Shown in pieces: positions 52,916 through 62,093 of a stretch of 64,000 bases of DNA. The stretch spans positions 19,539,912 through 19,603,911 of the forward strand of contig NC_054538.1 of the NCBI RefSeq assembly GCF_017654505.1, written 5' to 3'. A program made the translations under genes and the position numbers. Position 1 is the stretch's first letter. Each line of letters opens with the position of its first letter. Source of the DNA: Polyodon spathula. Its lineage: Eukaryota > Chordata > Actinopteri > Acipenseriformes > Polyodontidae. The notes beneath the pieces were generated by a model. That model was not told the DNA's origin. It was given only the letters and a program-made list of their open reading frames with translations, and searched no databases.

Positions 52916-54830
52916 GCGTACACATAGCTTGCATACTAATGAGCAGCTTCATACTGTATAAATCAATATGCACAACATTGTAAAAACAAAATGACAAAAT
53001 TCCATGACAAACTGACATTTTATTTATTAGCTATAAAACCACTGCCACAAAATGAGTGACACCCCACCCATTTTCTTCAGTATATCTGGGGATGAAACTC
53101 CAGAGAAATGGAACATCACAAACTTTCCCAGTGAATACAATAATCCAACTGAAACAAAAAAGTAGGTGTTACAGAAACTGTCAACAGTAGACACATAACA
53201 GAAGATTAAGTGAGGCACAGCTGAATAAAATAGAAGAAAACAAAGTTGAAAAAACTAGAAAGGCTGAAATATGGGACATGGGCTGTTAATGTAAAGACTG
53301 GCTTAAAGAAAAAAATATGGACATTCATTTTAAGGAAATAAGTCCAGAAAAAACCTCAGCAGCATTTTGAGGGAATTTTATGCCAGTGTAAGAAATTCAA
53401 CTGACAACCAGTATTCAGTCTCCAGTTTTTAAACAGAGACCCCAGTTGTCTGGTGCAGAGCTATAAAATATATTTGTCAAAATGCCCTCCCGATGTAACA
53501 GCCTTTTACCTCCACCGACTCAGAGCTCCTCAGCAAATCTTGAACACTAGACCCCATTGGTACTTTCATGAACCGATGGGAATACATTACCTCAGAGAAA
53601 GAAGCTGAGCTGGCATCAAGCGAAGTAATGTCTGTAACCGGTCATCGATCTGAAAGCATTTACTAAGTTACTGGACTCCAACACTGCAAAACAGAAAACA
53701 GTGGAGTTCAATTTTATCATCAAACTCACAGACTCCAGCCTCCATTGTAGCTGTGCCATGTCCTTGGTTTTGCTTTTGAAACTCTGCCCAGACCAACCTC
53801 TTCATCAGCATGTACACTGCCCTCTGCTTATGAGATGCTTCTTTCAATGCAGACATTCACAATAAATGGCAATGTGCAGTTTATTTTTAACAAGTAAAAC
53901 TTAAAGTTAATTCTTGAATATAAATTAAATGTTTTGTCTTTTGATGTGTTGAAGTGTATTGTTTATTTGATTCAAAAAGTGTTTTATTTATTTTTCTTTC
54001 CTTCAAATGGCAATTTACTTTGAAATAGCCGTTTTATAATCGGTATAAACCACTTTGGGCTGTGCTGTTCCTATGAAATATATACAGACTTCTGGCTCCT
54101 CATTGTTTATACCTTACATATCTCTAGCTGTGAGGGAGGCTTATTCAGGTCTTATGCATCATATCAAACTAGTCCCGCCTTCCAGGAGCTGTACACACCA
54201 ATGCATCTGACCTCGATCAGCCTGCCGTGCCTGAAAAGTACACCAATGTCTCAGACCGGCTGTAGCAACCAAGGTCAAAACCATTAAAATAACTCAGCAA
54301 AACAGGATATTGAGAAGTCTGTGTTGCATTATTTACTTCAATAATCCTGCAGTAAATTAGGAATGTCACCTTGAGGATGAGGTGCAGTACAAGCCAAGCC
54401 AATAAACAAAGACAACCCTTGCCTTTATTTATTGGCTTGTTTCTTTCAGTATGCAGCATTACACTAAGAGTTATACAATATAAGAAGAAATTAAATAAAT
54501 TGTTTGCAAAAGTTGTTGCAATTTGATCTTTAATTGAATAAATAACGCATTCATAACACCTTCACATTTCCCTGAGTGGTGAATTAAAGCATGTGAATTA
54601 CTTGAATTAAAACAAAAGACTGTTTAGGTTTTCATCGACGTGATTCTGGGATCTAAGTATGAATATAATAAAGCAACAAAATCCATTAGAATAGATACTG
54701 GGACTGTAGAGGCTACAAGATATATTCTATTAAATGAGTGTAAACAATGACATTGCCATTACAGCAGTGCTGAGGCAGCGTAAAATACCAGTAACTAAAA
54801 ATAAACCCTCTCCCTTCCCTCTCATTGCAG
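51496..54830. other. RASGRP3 upstream or 5' intron; one microsatellite
   Basis: (TG)n at 52830-52896 is followed by (TA)n to 52914. No gene is supported elsewhere. The region just before 54831 has a good polypyrimidine tract for the first coding exon. Confidence 0.45.
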
Positions 54831-55022
54831 TGTGTGCTTGAAGGGATTTGATGGAGAAGACCTTGTTCTCTGCTGCTAATTTCACCCCACGAGCAGAGGC
54901 GTTCTTCTGATTGGGAAAATGACTCTTGTGTTTTGACGACAGCTGAAGGATCATGGGATCATCAACGCTGGGGAAAGCTGCCACATTGGATAACCTGTTA
55001 AATGCCTGCATTGAGGCTTTTG
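54831..55022 (+). CDS. RASGRP3: RASGRP3 first coding exon (start codon 54953)
   Basis: RASGRP3 is a diacylglycerol- and calcium-regulated guanine-nucleotide exchange factor that loads Ras and Rap with GTP at membranes, notably in lymphoid and endothelial cells. The acceptor CTCTCATTGCAG ends at 54830. 5' UTR runs to 54952, and the CDS starts at ATG 54953 in a strong context (A at -3, G at +4). It reads MGSSTLGKAATLDNLLNACI, the start of the REM (LTE) domain; human begins MGSSGLGKAATLDELL as I recall. The donor GTAAGT starts at 55023 after one base of codon 24. Two short upstream frames precede the start. Confidence 0.95.
54851..54910 (+). other. RASGRP3: Upstream ORF in RASGRP3 5' UTR, 19 codons
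   Basis: ATG at 54851 to TGA at 54908-54910, wholly within the 5' UTR of the start exon. A second, five-codon frame (MTLVF) runs 54919-54936. Both end before the main ATG. Upstream frames of this kind usually lower translation of the main frame, so they may dampen RASGRP3 output. Whether they are translated is unknown. Confidence 0.5.
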
Positions 55023-55612
55023 GTAAGTGCAGTTGCCATATTACTTGGAGACATCGCAGGAGATAAAGTTACAGGTTCAATCAGTACTTTGGTACAGTAC
55101 TGGCTATTTGTTTTACTTTTAATCTCTTTCTTTATCTTGATTTCTATGTTGAGTAGGTCTGACAGACAAAGGTCTGAAAGAAACACATGACATGGCAAAA
55201 GTAAATTTTTGTATTAATCTATATTAAGCAAAGGAAGTTCCCGGGGTCAGTTATTTTATCAATGTGACGGTATCAAGGTGACTGGGAATTACAGATGTTG
55301 TTATTTATACATTTTTTTATTTAAAAAAAAAAAGATTGTGATTAAATAAGACATAAAAATGTATTTTTTAATTTTCAAGTCCAATTAACGTTCAGGCTTT
55401 ATTTGGATTTAATCATGTCATCATTGCTGTGTTTATTAAATACAAAATAAATACATATTTCCACACTCACTCCATTGTGTCTGTACGGGCTCTGTAATTG
55501 GGTTGTGTAACGGCTCTCGCTCATCTCCGTCTGTTTCACTTACATACACCTGCAGGACAGGATTGGAAACCTGAATGCAATGAATTTGAAAATCTGTTTT
55601 ATGTTTCCTTAG

Positions 55613-55715
55613 ATGACAACGGAGAATTGAGCAGCAGCCAGTTACCAAGGATGGTGCTGCTAATGCATCGCTGGTACCTCACTTCAACTGAACTGGCTGG
55701 AAAACTTCTCCTAAT
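55613..55715 (+). CDS. RASGRP3: RASGRP3 coding exon 2: REM domain, ends at an AT-AC intron
   Basis: The acceptor TTTCCTTAG ends at 55612. The exon reads DDNGELSSSQLPRMVLLMHR, then WYLTSTELAGKLLL. Human has DDNGELDNSYLPRIVLLMHR as I recall. This is the REM (LTE) helical region that stabilises the CDC25 domain. The 3' limit is set by a minor-class donor: after CTAAT comes ATATCCTTT (55716-55724). Splicing there makes codon ATG (Met) with the G that opens the next exon. The open frame continues past this point to 55758, but those residues do not match the family. Confidence 0.93.
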
Positions 55716-56143
55716 ATATCCTTTCAGGATGCAACAACACATTAAAATCAGGTTTTAAAATTCTACATATCATGCATATCACTTATCCTTGATATATTGG
55801 GTATATTAGTGCTATAGACTAATCCTGTTTGGGTTGCTTGGCAGCGAAGGGAATCATACATTTAGACATGGGCCCTTTTGTATTTGTTTGACGTGTAACG
55901 TGATCTATTTTTAGCAGCTTTGAAAGCAAGTTGCCTTTAAAACATATCATGTTTTTTTTGTTTTTTTGTATTGGTTCGTGAGTCACCAGCAGTTTCTAAA
56001 GTGTCAAGATTATACTGAAAAATTTTATGAATCCAGTCCTAAGAGTAGCCAAGTTGATTCCCGTTGCAGAGACACAAAAATACTAAAAGTCTTAAATGTT
56101 TATATCCATGATAACCTATTGAAAGTTCCTTGACATTTAAAAC
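55716..56143 (+). other. RASGRP3: U12-type AT-AC intron of RASGRP3
   Basis: The intron starts ATATCCTTT (55716-55724), the exact U12-type donor consensus. It ends AC (56142-56143), with the perfect branch-site consensus TTCCTTGAC at 56126-56134. The branch adenosine (56133) is 10 nt from the end, normal for this class. No GT donor fits at the exon end. Using these sites joins LLLM to YRDCVVEDYK before RLKICYF, keeping exactly the human spacing (ten residues between YR and RLK). The minor spliceosome is therefore needed to make this mRNA. Confidence 0.93.
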
Positions 56144-56206
56144 GTATCGGGACTGTGTTGTCGAAGACTATAAAATGACAAGACTCAAAATCTGCTACTT
56201 CATAAG
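56144..56206 (+). CDS. RASGRP3: RASGRP3 coding exon 3: REM domain
   Basis: A 63-nt exon preceded by an AC acceptor and followed by donor GTAAGT at 56207. It reads YRDCVVEDYKMTRLKICYFI with R split over the next junction. RLKICYFxRYW matches human RASGRP3. The DCVVEDYKMT stretch differs from human (NATGESCNEF as I recall) but has equal length. The exon is invisible to a GT-AG-only gene finder. Confidence 0.9.
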
Positions 56207-57771
56207 GTAAGTGTTAATGTTACATACACAGCAGCTGTGTATGTAATGTCAGTCAGTCAGCTGAAGGCTTGTTCATTGTTCGATGATGTATGATCTGCTA
56301 TAGACTCACACAGACCCTTATTATATATAGCTGTGGCAAAGTGGGTGATAGTGTGCAGGTGCAGGTGATCAATGAACAGACAGACAATTATAATCCAGGT
56401 GCAAAGTTTGTTTAATTATCTTTGTTTGTCCAGTGCCTGACGGCAAATAAACAGTAAACAATAATGAGGTTAAGTAATACAGCAGTGTGTATTACTTAAT
56501 TTATAATCCCTGGGTTTGCCTCACAAATAATAGTCCTGTTTTTATTATACCCCCACACAAAACACAAAACACATACGCAAGTCCGTTAGTGCGTGAATTA
56601 GTGATAGTGTTGCAAATACAGTTTATGTTGATACAGTGCAGTGCTGTTCTGGGTTTGTGCTGGCCTCTGATGACACAACAAATAGACAGAACAAACAAAC
56701 ACTCACGATTCGGATACACAAAACACAGCTCCTTCCGGGTCACTTTTCATAACCAAAACGAAGGAACAGATAACATCGCTTCGACCCCTATATATACCGT
56801 CACTCATGAACTCTTGGTAAACAATTGCAGCCGCTCCTGCAATCCTGGCTGCCACATACTTTCCCTTCCGGGTCAATAAGTTAGTGTACCGAAGCTCCTT
56901 CTCTTTTCTTCTTGACTGACTTCCTTTTAACCCTTGGAACGAAGTGTCAGGCCAAGTAGTCCAAAGTACTCTGTTCCCATTACTTAGTGCTCTCACAGGT
57001 CGGGAGGGAGATTTACCACCAATAATCATTGTCTTTCTGTCACAATAGCCTACATTATATTCTTCTCATTCTAGCTGACTGATCTATATCTGATGAATTA
57101 ATAATATTGGCATTAGCTTGAGACCTACAGAGATTGTTTTTTAGTTGAATGGTAAGATGTTTGTCTTTGGACCATATGGCTTGCAGTTCGTTTTACAGCT
57201 CTTGCCTCTCCATTAAATTCAATGGGTTGAAATACCAATTCATTGCTGTATTCTATGAATAAATGTGTTTTACCATTCTATTTGAACCAACCCACTCATT
57301 GTATTCTTCTATTTAGCTCATTTTCGTCTACCACAGATGAACAAAAAATGCCTATTTTCTTAATGCATTTACTGGGTCTGATCATTTCTGAAGTGAGGTG
57401 GTTTGAAAGATGAAGAGGGTAGGAGTGTGCAGCTGTAATTTCTGTCCCCTCTGTAAAACGTTGACTTTGTAAAGGGAATTTCCATTTACTATCTCACAGC
57501 TACCACGACTATAGCGGGGGCAGTTGTTAAAGCTGTACACCCCTTAATGGCTTTTTCTAATCCCACTTCACTTCAGTAATAAAGACATGGAAAATGTCAC
57601 TATGACAGCAGCGTTAGTCTCAGAAGTCATTATTTCAATCAAAACTATCATTTCAGTGAAACTTTTTACCAAGCATCTCTGTGGGATTGATACCGTCTAA
57701 TTTAAAATCATCATAAGTGCCCCCGTGCGGCATTTTTAAAGGTCTTTTCTGCTCGCCACCTGTCATGGCAG
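56207..57771 (+). other. RASGRP3: RASGRP3 intron with solo LTR
   Basis: GT-AG intron. 56332-57044 is a solo LTR with a 5-bp target duplication. 57050-57760 shows no repeat or exon I can name. Confidence 0.85.
56332..57044 (-). mobile_element. Solo LTR (antisense), same family as the Gmr1-like element
   Basis: It starts TGTGGC and ends GTCACA, flanked on both sides by ATAGC (56327-56331 and 57045-57049), a perfect 5-bp target duplication. On the minus strand it begins TGTGACAGAAAGACAATG and then TAAATCTCCCTCC. This matches the start of the LTR at 24389 (TGTGACAGAAATACAATC, TAAATCTCCCTCC). Both also end CCACTTTG(T/C)CACA. It results from recombination between two LTRs with loss of the interior. 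It sits in reverse orientation to RASGRP3. Confidence 0.9.
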
Positions 57772-57903
57772 ATACTGGATCGTGGAGTTCCCTGCCGAGT
57801 TCAACCTGGATCTGGGATTGATTCACCTGACTGAGGAATTCAGAGAAGTGGCTGCTCAGCTCGGCTATGATGAACACATCAAACTCATTGACATCTCAAG
57901 CAT
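57772..57903 (+). CDS. RASGRP3: RASGRP3 coding exon 4: end of REM domain
   Basis: The acceptor TGTCATGGCAG ends at 57771 and the donor GTAAGC starts at 57904. It reads YWIVEFPAEFNLDLGLIHLT, then EEFREVAAQLGYDEHIKLID and ISS. Human has YWILKFPAEFNLDLGLIRMT as I recall. It covers roughly residues 79-122 and links the REM helices to the catalytic part. A minus-strand frame over the same bases is a shadow. Confidence 0.95.
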
Positions 57904-58474
57904 GTAAGCATCTCATTGACAAAGAGTCCACAGACAATCCTTGCTAAACTTTACAAGCCCAATTTTCCACTGTGGGCAAATTGGCCTATATATGACATTC
58001 AGTATGGATGGGGCAATTGGCTTGTCCATAATGGAATGTATTCAGTAGTTGTGGGTGTACAGGTTCAAGGTTTAAACCATTTTAAAAAATGTGGAACTAT
58101 ATACTTTGATTACATTACGTTTGGAGCTTGTTTTTTATACTGTATATATATATATATATATATATACAAAAGTATATAAAAAATGCTATTCACATCAACA
58201 TTGCATAACTGTGCAAGTTTAGGAAATATCTTAATATTTCTCAAAATGTAGCTCTCTGCAGCATGGGAGCATTTGAGATTTTAATATGCATTCTGCAATC
58301 TGAAGGTCCTTTGATGGATAACCAAGATGGTACTTTGTCTGACTATTTGGTTATTAACACAAAGACATTTGTGTGTGAAACAACATCAGCTGTGCGAGAG
58401 TATGAAATAAGCACAGAAAATGTTTGTTTGTTTTGTTCTGACTGCATCACTGTATAAAGCACTTGTTGTTGCAG
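57904..58474 (+). other. RASGRP3: RASGRP3 intron, 0.6 kb
   Basis: GT-AG intron with a short (TA)n at 58142-58165. Nothing else is recognised. Confidence 0.85.
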
Positions 58475-58622
58475 CCCATCGTACGACTGGATGAGGAGGG
58501 TGACTCAGAGGAAAAAGCAGTCTAAAAAAGGCAAAGCGTCCCTGCTGTTCGATCACCTGGAGCCCATGGAGCTAGCAGAGCACCTCACTTTCCTGGAGTA
58601 CAAGTCTTTCAGAAGGATATCG
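58475..58622 (+). CDS. RASGRP3: RASGRP3 coding exon 5: PKC-site linker and start of CDC25 domain
   Basis: The acceptor TTGTTGCAG ends at 58474 and the donor GTGAGT starts at 58623. It reads [20 protein letters not shown], then [20 protein letters not shown] and YKSFRRIS. Counting from Met1, the Thr of RRVTQRKK is residue 133 (58503-58505). This equals the human Thr133 reported as the activating PKC phosphorylation site. [15 protein letters not shown] opens the CDC25 (RasGEF) catalytic domain. Confidence 0.96.
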
Positions 58623-59035
58623 GTGAGTCGTTGTCAGCCTTCATGGGAGAGGTGCATCTCGAGTAGAAATAATGGGTTTGCTATCATTGGACCCTTTATA
58701 TTTATATTTGGGAAGCATGCATTGTTAATTTACATTAATAGGACACATGGTTTCACAGATTTATGTCGCCGCAATTTGCAACGACACTCAAATCACTGCC
58801 TCCCAGTGAGGTATTGCACAGAACATTACATGTCAGCATGATGAGGTTAAGTCTGCAGAATGTGTGTAGATAAACTACATATCACTTTTTTAAATGTCTG
58901 ACTCCCTAACTTGGCAATTTTTACATTTGTAACATATCTAATTACAGTAGATCACTTTCACTATTTACTGCATACTGTTCTTGCATGCTGTATATTTTAT
59001 GCAACACTGACTGTACTACTGTGTTGTGGCATTAG
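58623..59035 (+). other. RASGRP3: RASGRP3 intron, 0.4 kb
   Basis: Short GT-AG intron. No repeat or other feature is recognised. Confidence 0.85.
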
Positions 59036-59209
59036 TTTACAGATTATCAAAGCTATGTGACCCATGGTTGCCTGGTGGATAACGCTACACTAGAAAGGTC
59101 CATCGCGCTCTTTAATGGCATTTCCCAATGGGTGCAGCTCATGGTGCTCAGCAAACCTACTCCCCAGCACAGAGCAGAGGTCATCACCAAATTCATCTAT
59201 GTGGCTCAG
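59036..59209 (+). CDS. RASGRP3: RASGRP3 coding exon 6: CDC25 catalytic core
   Basis: The acceptor GGCATTAG ends at 59035 and the donor GTAGGA starts at 59210; phase 0 at both ends, 58 codons. It reads [20 protein letters not shown], then [20 protein letters not shown] and [13 protein letters not shown]. The RSIALFN..S.WV....L and RAEVI.KFI..A blocks are structurally conserved regions of RasGEF domains. Confidence 0.96.
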
Positions 59210-59664
59210 GTAGGAAGACTACACAACAAACATGAACACTAGAACTTGTTGCCACTGACATAAACAAGGTAAGGGTATATATATTTAAGTGAAAGAGCCT
59301 GTCGATGCAGAGTTATGTGTCCCGGGTAGAAGGCAAGGGCGCTAACGAAAGTCGAGGTCAACTACCACACGGTAGAGCCCGCTGAGAGGGTTCTATCAAT
59401 ATTAGAAAACGATTTACTTCTTTATTTTCTCTTTAAAAAAAACTTTAAAACCTATATTTACCTTGAACTTCTGATATTTCGCCAGGTAACATTCCGCTGA
59501 GGAAAATAGTCCCTAACATAATTAAAATAGAAAAACGACATACATGTAGAGAAAATATTATTATTGTTCTTAAAATTATTATTACTGCTAACATATTTAT
59601 TTATTAGGCTCTTACTCTTTCTTACTATAATTTATCTGGACATGTACAATTGTTGAATAGTCCG

Positions 59665-60396
59665 TGTAGTATTGAGTCGGACGCGAAACTTGTTGTTGGA
59701 GGCGGGACGTCATTCAAGCATGCAGGGAGTGGATTGGCTGTTGCGGAAAGAACTCAAACAGGGTTGGCAGTTTGACTGGCTGTTTTTGAAGGAGGGTGTT
59801 GTTTGGATCTAGCTGGTGACAGAAGTGTGGACCAATCATGTTTTCCCTGTTGATTTGCTGTGTGTAATATGATGGTAATAGAAAAGCATGCAAGCCATAC
59901 AAAAGGACTCCTTCTATAATTTTCTGAATATAATGTGTAATTGTGTGCCCTGGATGTAATGTGTTTGACTGACTGGGCTTGGGTCACTTGCCTAGTATGT
60001 TATATAGAATGCTAGGTATAGCAGGTACAGCACTTTATATTACAGGGGCATACAGAACATTCTTATAAATGGGTAACAGCCAATGGTTCATGATCTTGCA
60101 TTGCAAGCTAGAAAAAATATCTAATTACAAAAATTCAACATTGCCTGCTGTTACCATGTCATCAGATAATACGTTGTTCAGAAAGCCATTTCCATGTAAT
60201 TGCACAGTAGCTTCCAAGAATCATTGGAAGTTGACCAAGGCGAGATTGCCTGCGCGTATGAAGGAGCAAGACTTTTTGACTTTTAACTTTTTGATAGAGA
60301 TCGCTAATAAAGAGTGGTTTTAACCACTATTAAAACCAGCCCCCGTGTCCTGCCTTTTCTGCACCGCCTCTGGAAACCCAGTACACAGTCGCTACA
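59665..60396 (+). mobile_element. Possible LTR with primer-binding site
   Basis: TGTAGT at 59665 and GCTACA at 60396 form short inverted ends. A GACGTCA element lies at 59706-59712 and AATAAAGAGTGG at 60305, as in an LTR. Directly after comes TCGTTGTCAGAAGTAGAGA, resembling a tRNA-type primer-binding site. No gag or pol follows before the Penelope-like fragment. Boundaries are tentative. Confidence 0.35.
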
Positions 60397-60639
60397 TCGT
60401 TGTCAGAAGTAGAGACAAGGCAGGTACCCCGACAAGTACTTGGCAGCTGGCAGGGGAGAGTGTAGAAATGCAAAACTGTTGAAAAAACGGGTTTCATCCA
60501 GTCATCTTTTTCAAGTTTCGGGCCAATCTAGATTCGCCTGATTGGACGCGGGCGAGTGCCAAAAAGTGGTCACTTCGGGATTTGTACAGAAGCCCTTAGA
60601 GAAACTAGATTGCCCTGGCAAAACTAGACTCGCCAGACC

Positions 60640-60810
60640 ACCAGGTTTCGCACTTAGCGTATATAAATACACTGCTTTTTCCAGCTGAAGAAGGACTTGT
60701 GGTCCGAAACGTCCTGATATATTTATATTTTTTTGCTATCAATTATTCACATTTTTGTGTACCTACATTATCTTTTTTCTTTCTTCCTTTTGGATCACAG
60801 GCGTTTTCCT
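60640..60810 (+). mobile_element. Penelope-like element fragment with hammerhead-ribozyme-like core
   Basis: GCGTATATAAATACACTGCT, then TTTTCCAG, is followed by CTGAAGA (60686-60692), a stem GGAC/GTCC (60694-60697 with 60703-60706), then GAAACG (60707). This matches the order of the hammerhead core (CUGANGA, stem II, GAAA) found in the terminal repeats of Penelope-like elements. A 4-bp stem III (GCGT with ACGT, one wobble) is possible. Stem I pairing looks lost, so self-cleavage is doubtful. Element limits are not defined. Confidence 0.5.
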
Positions 60811-60957
60811 TTTTCAAAGGTAATATATATGAAAGATCATGCAAGAGTGTTTGGTAGGTTTAGTTTTGTGTGGTTTTAACACAGAAATCCGGCTGAATTA
60901 ACCAATTAACATTTACCAATTCTGCAACCATTTGTTTTTATGTGAATTTCACTGCAG

Positions 60958-61074
60958 AAGCTGCTTCAGCTCCAGAATTTCAACACCTTGATGGCAGTGG
61001 TGGGTGGGCTGAGCCACAGTTCCATCTCTCGCCTAAAAGAGACCCACTTGCACCTCTCACCTGAAGTTACAAAG
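60958..61074 (+). CDS. RASGRP3: RASGRP3 coding exon 7: CDC25 catalytic core
   Basis: The acceptor TTTCACTGCAG ends at 60957 and the donor GTAGGA starts at 61075; 39 codons, phase 0. It reads [20 protein letters not shown], then [39 protein letters not shown] is the hallmark segment of the CDC25 domain and is identical to human as I recall it. Confidence 0.97.
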
Positions 61075-61817
61075 GTAGGAAACAGTGACCAGGTAAATCC
61101 TGAATTAAACAACACCTGTCTCATTAGGACACCTGTTTCTGTCGACCACATGTTTCTGAAGACGTGCGTCAAACTGGTTAAATACATGCAAAGAGGAAAA
61201 TAGCAGCTCTGGCCAGCTACATTGAGAACAGTCACAGAGGTACACCCTTGCTGTGTGCCTTCTATTTATAGCACTGCAACAGCAGCATCAACAGGATAGG
61301 AAATGTACAGCACCTTTTAATGCAATTCAGAAGAAGTTAAAAACAAAGTAGCAAAAGATTAAAATGGTACCATACAGACATCACTGGAAAACACTGAATG
61401 AAATCATAATAAAATGTAGTTACTAAAGACAAGCGGTTAGATGTAAAAAAAACAAAACAAAAAAAAACCCTTGCATTTTTATACAGCAAGTGCTGAGAGG
61501 TCTTGCCTTGAAAAACTTTTTTATATTTAACAGTACAAACCCAGACTGGGGTTTCAAATTGTTCACTGATCCAAATTACGTTGCCAAGCAGTGAGGAGCT
61601 TGATTTAAGGAACATCATTTAGTTTTAAACATACCTTCTGTTCAGGGGCGCCTAACTTTGTTTAAAGTAGCAGCTGGTCTTGCTGTGATAACAGATGCAT
61701 TTTTCAATGAGGCACCCTGAGTAAACAGCCCCTTGTCTCCAGCAGCCACAGTTTATTCAGGTTTCACAGTGTGTAATAAATCGTATTTGTTCTCCATGTT
61801 TCTTTGTTCTTTCGCAG
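61075..61817 (+). other. RASGRP3: RASGRP3 intron, 0.7 kb
   Basis: GT-AG intron. No repeat is recognised with confidence. The open frame running into it from exon 7 (to 61203) is read-through. Confidence 0.8.
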
Positions 61818-62093
61818 ACGTGGAATGAAATGACAGAGCTGGTCACCTCCAATGGGAACTATTGCACCTACCGCAAGGCCTTTGCAGACTGTGAAGGATT
61901 TAAGATTCCCATTCTGGGTGTTCACTTGAAAGACTTGATAGCCATGCATGTGGTCTTCCCCGACTGGATCGATGAGCACAAAGTAAACATTGTGAAAATG
62001 CAGCAGCTCTACGTCACGTTTAACGAGCTGGTGTCGCTGCAGAGCACTAATGCGCAAGTGGAGCCCAACATGGACTTGATCTACCTGCTGACA
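61818..62093 (+). CDS. RASGRP3: RASGRP3 coding exon 8: CDC25 domain, Ras-engaging half
   Basis: The acceptor TTCTTTCGCAG ends at 61817 and the donor GTAAGT starts at 62094; 92 codons, phase 0. It reads TWNEMTELVTSNGNYCTYRK, then FKIPILGVHLKDLIAMHVVF and NIVKMQQLYVTFNELVSLQS. The PxLGxxLxDL motif is the conserved block that contacts the GTPase in RasGEFs; it is usually PFLGxxLTDL in Sos-type enzymes and PILGVHLKDL in RasGRPs. Confidence 0.97.

Larger units (their letters stand above)
59210..60957 (+). other. RASGRP3: RASGRP3 intron, 1.7 kb, rich in retroelement remains
   Basis: GT-AG intron holding a possible LTR (59665-60396) followed by primer-binding-like TTGTCAGAAGTAG, and a Penelope-like fragment (about 60640-60810) with a hammerhead-like motif. 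The stretch 59290-59460 (TGTGTCCCGGGTAGAAGGCA ...) looks repeat-derived but is unnamed. Confidence 0.75.

Noticed and set aside
55717..55740. A U2-type acceptor-like CCTTTCAG followed by GATGCAACA.
   Set aside because: It falls inside the U12 donor sequence. Using it gives no family-matching protein and no donor for the preceding exon.
55498..55758. A continuous 86-residue frame that includes RASGRP3 exon 2 and an upstream ECNEFENLFY stretch resembling a human RASGRP3 segment (SCNEF).
   Set aside because: The upstream part precedes a clear acceptor at 55612, and the resemblance is to a part of the protein encoded after this exon. The downstream part (PFRMQQH...) lies in the AT-AC intron.
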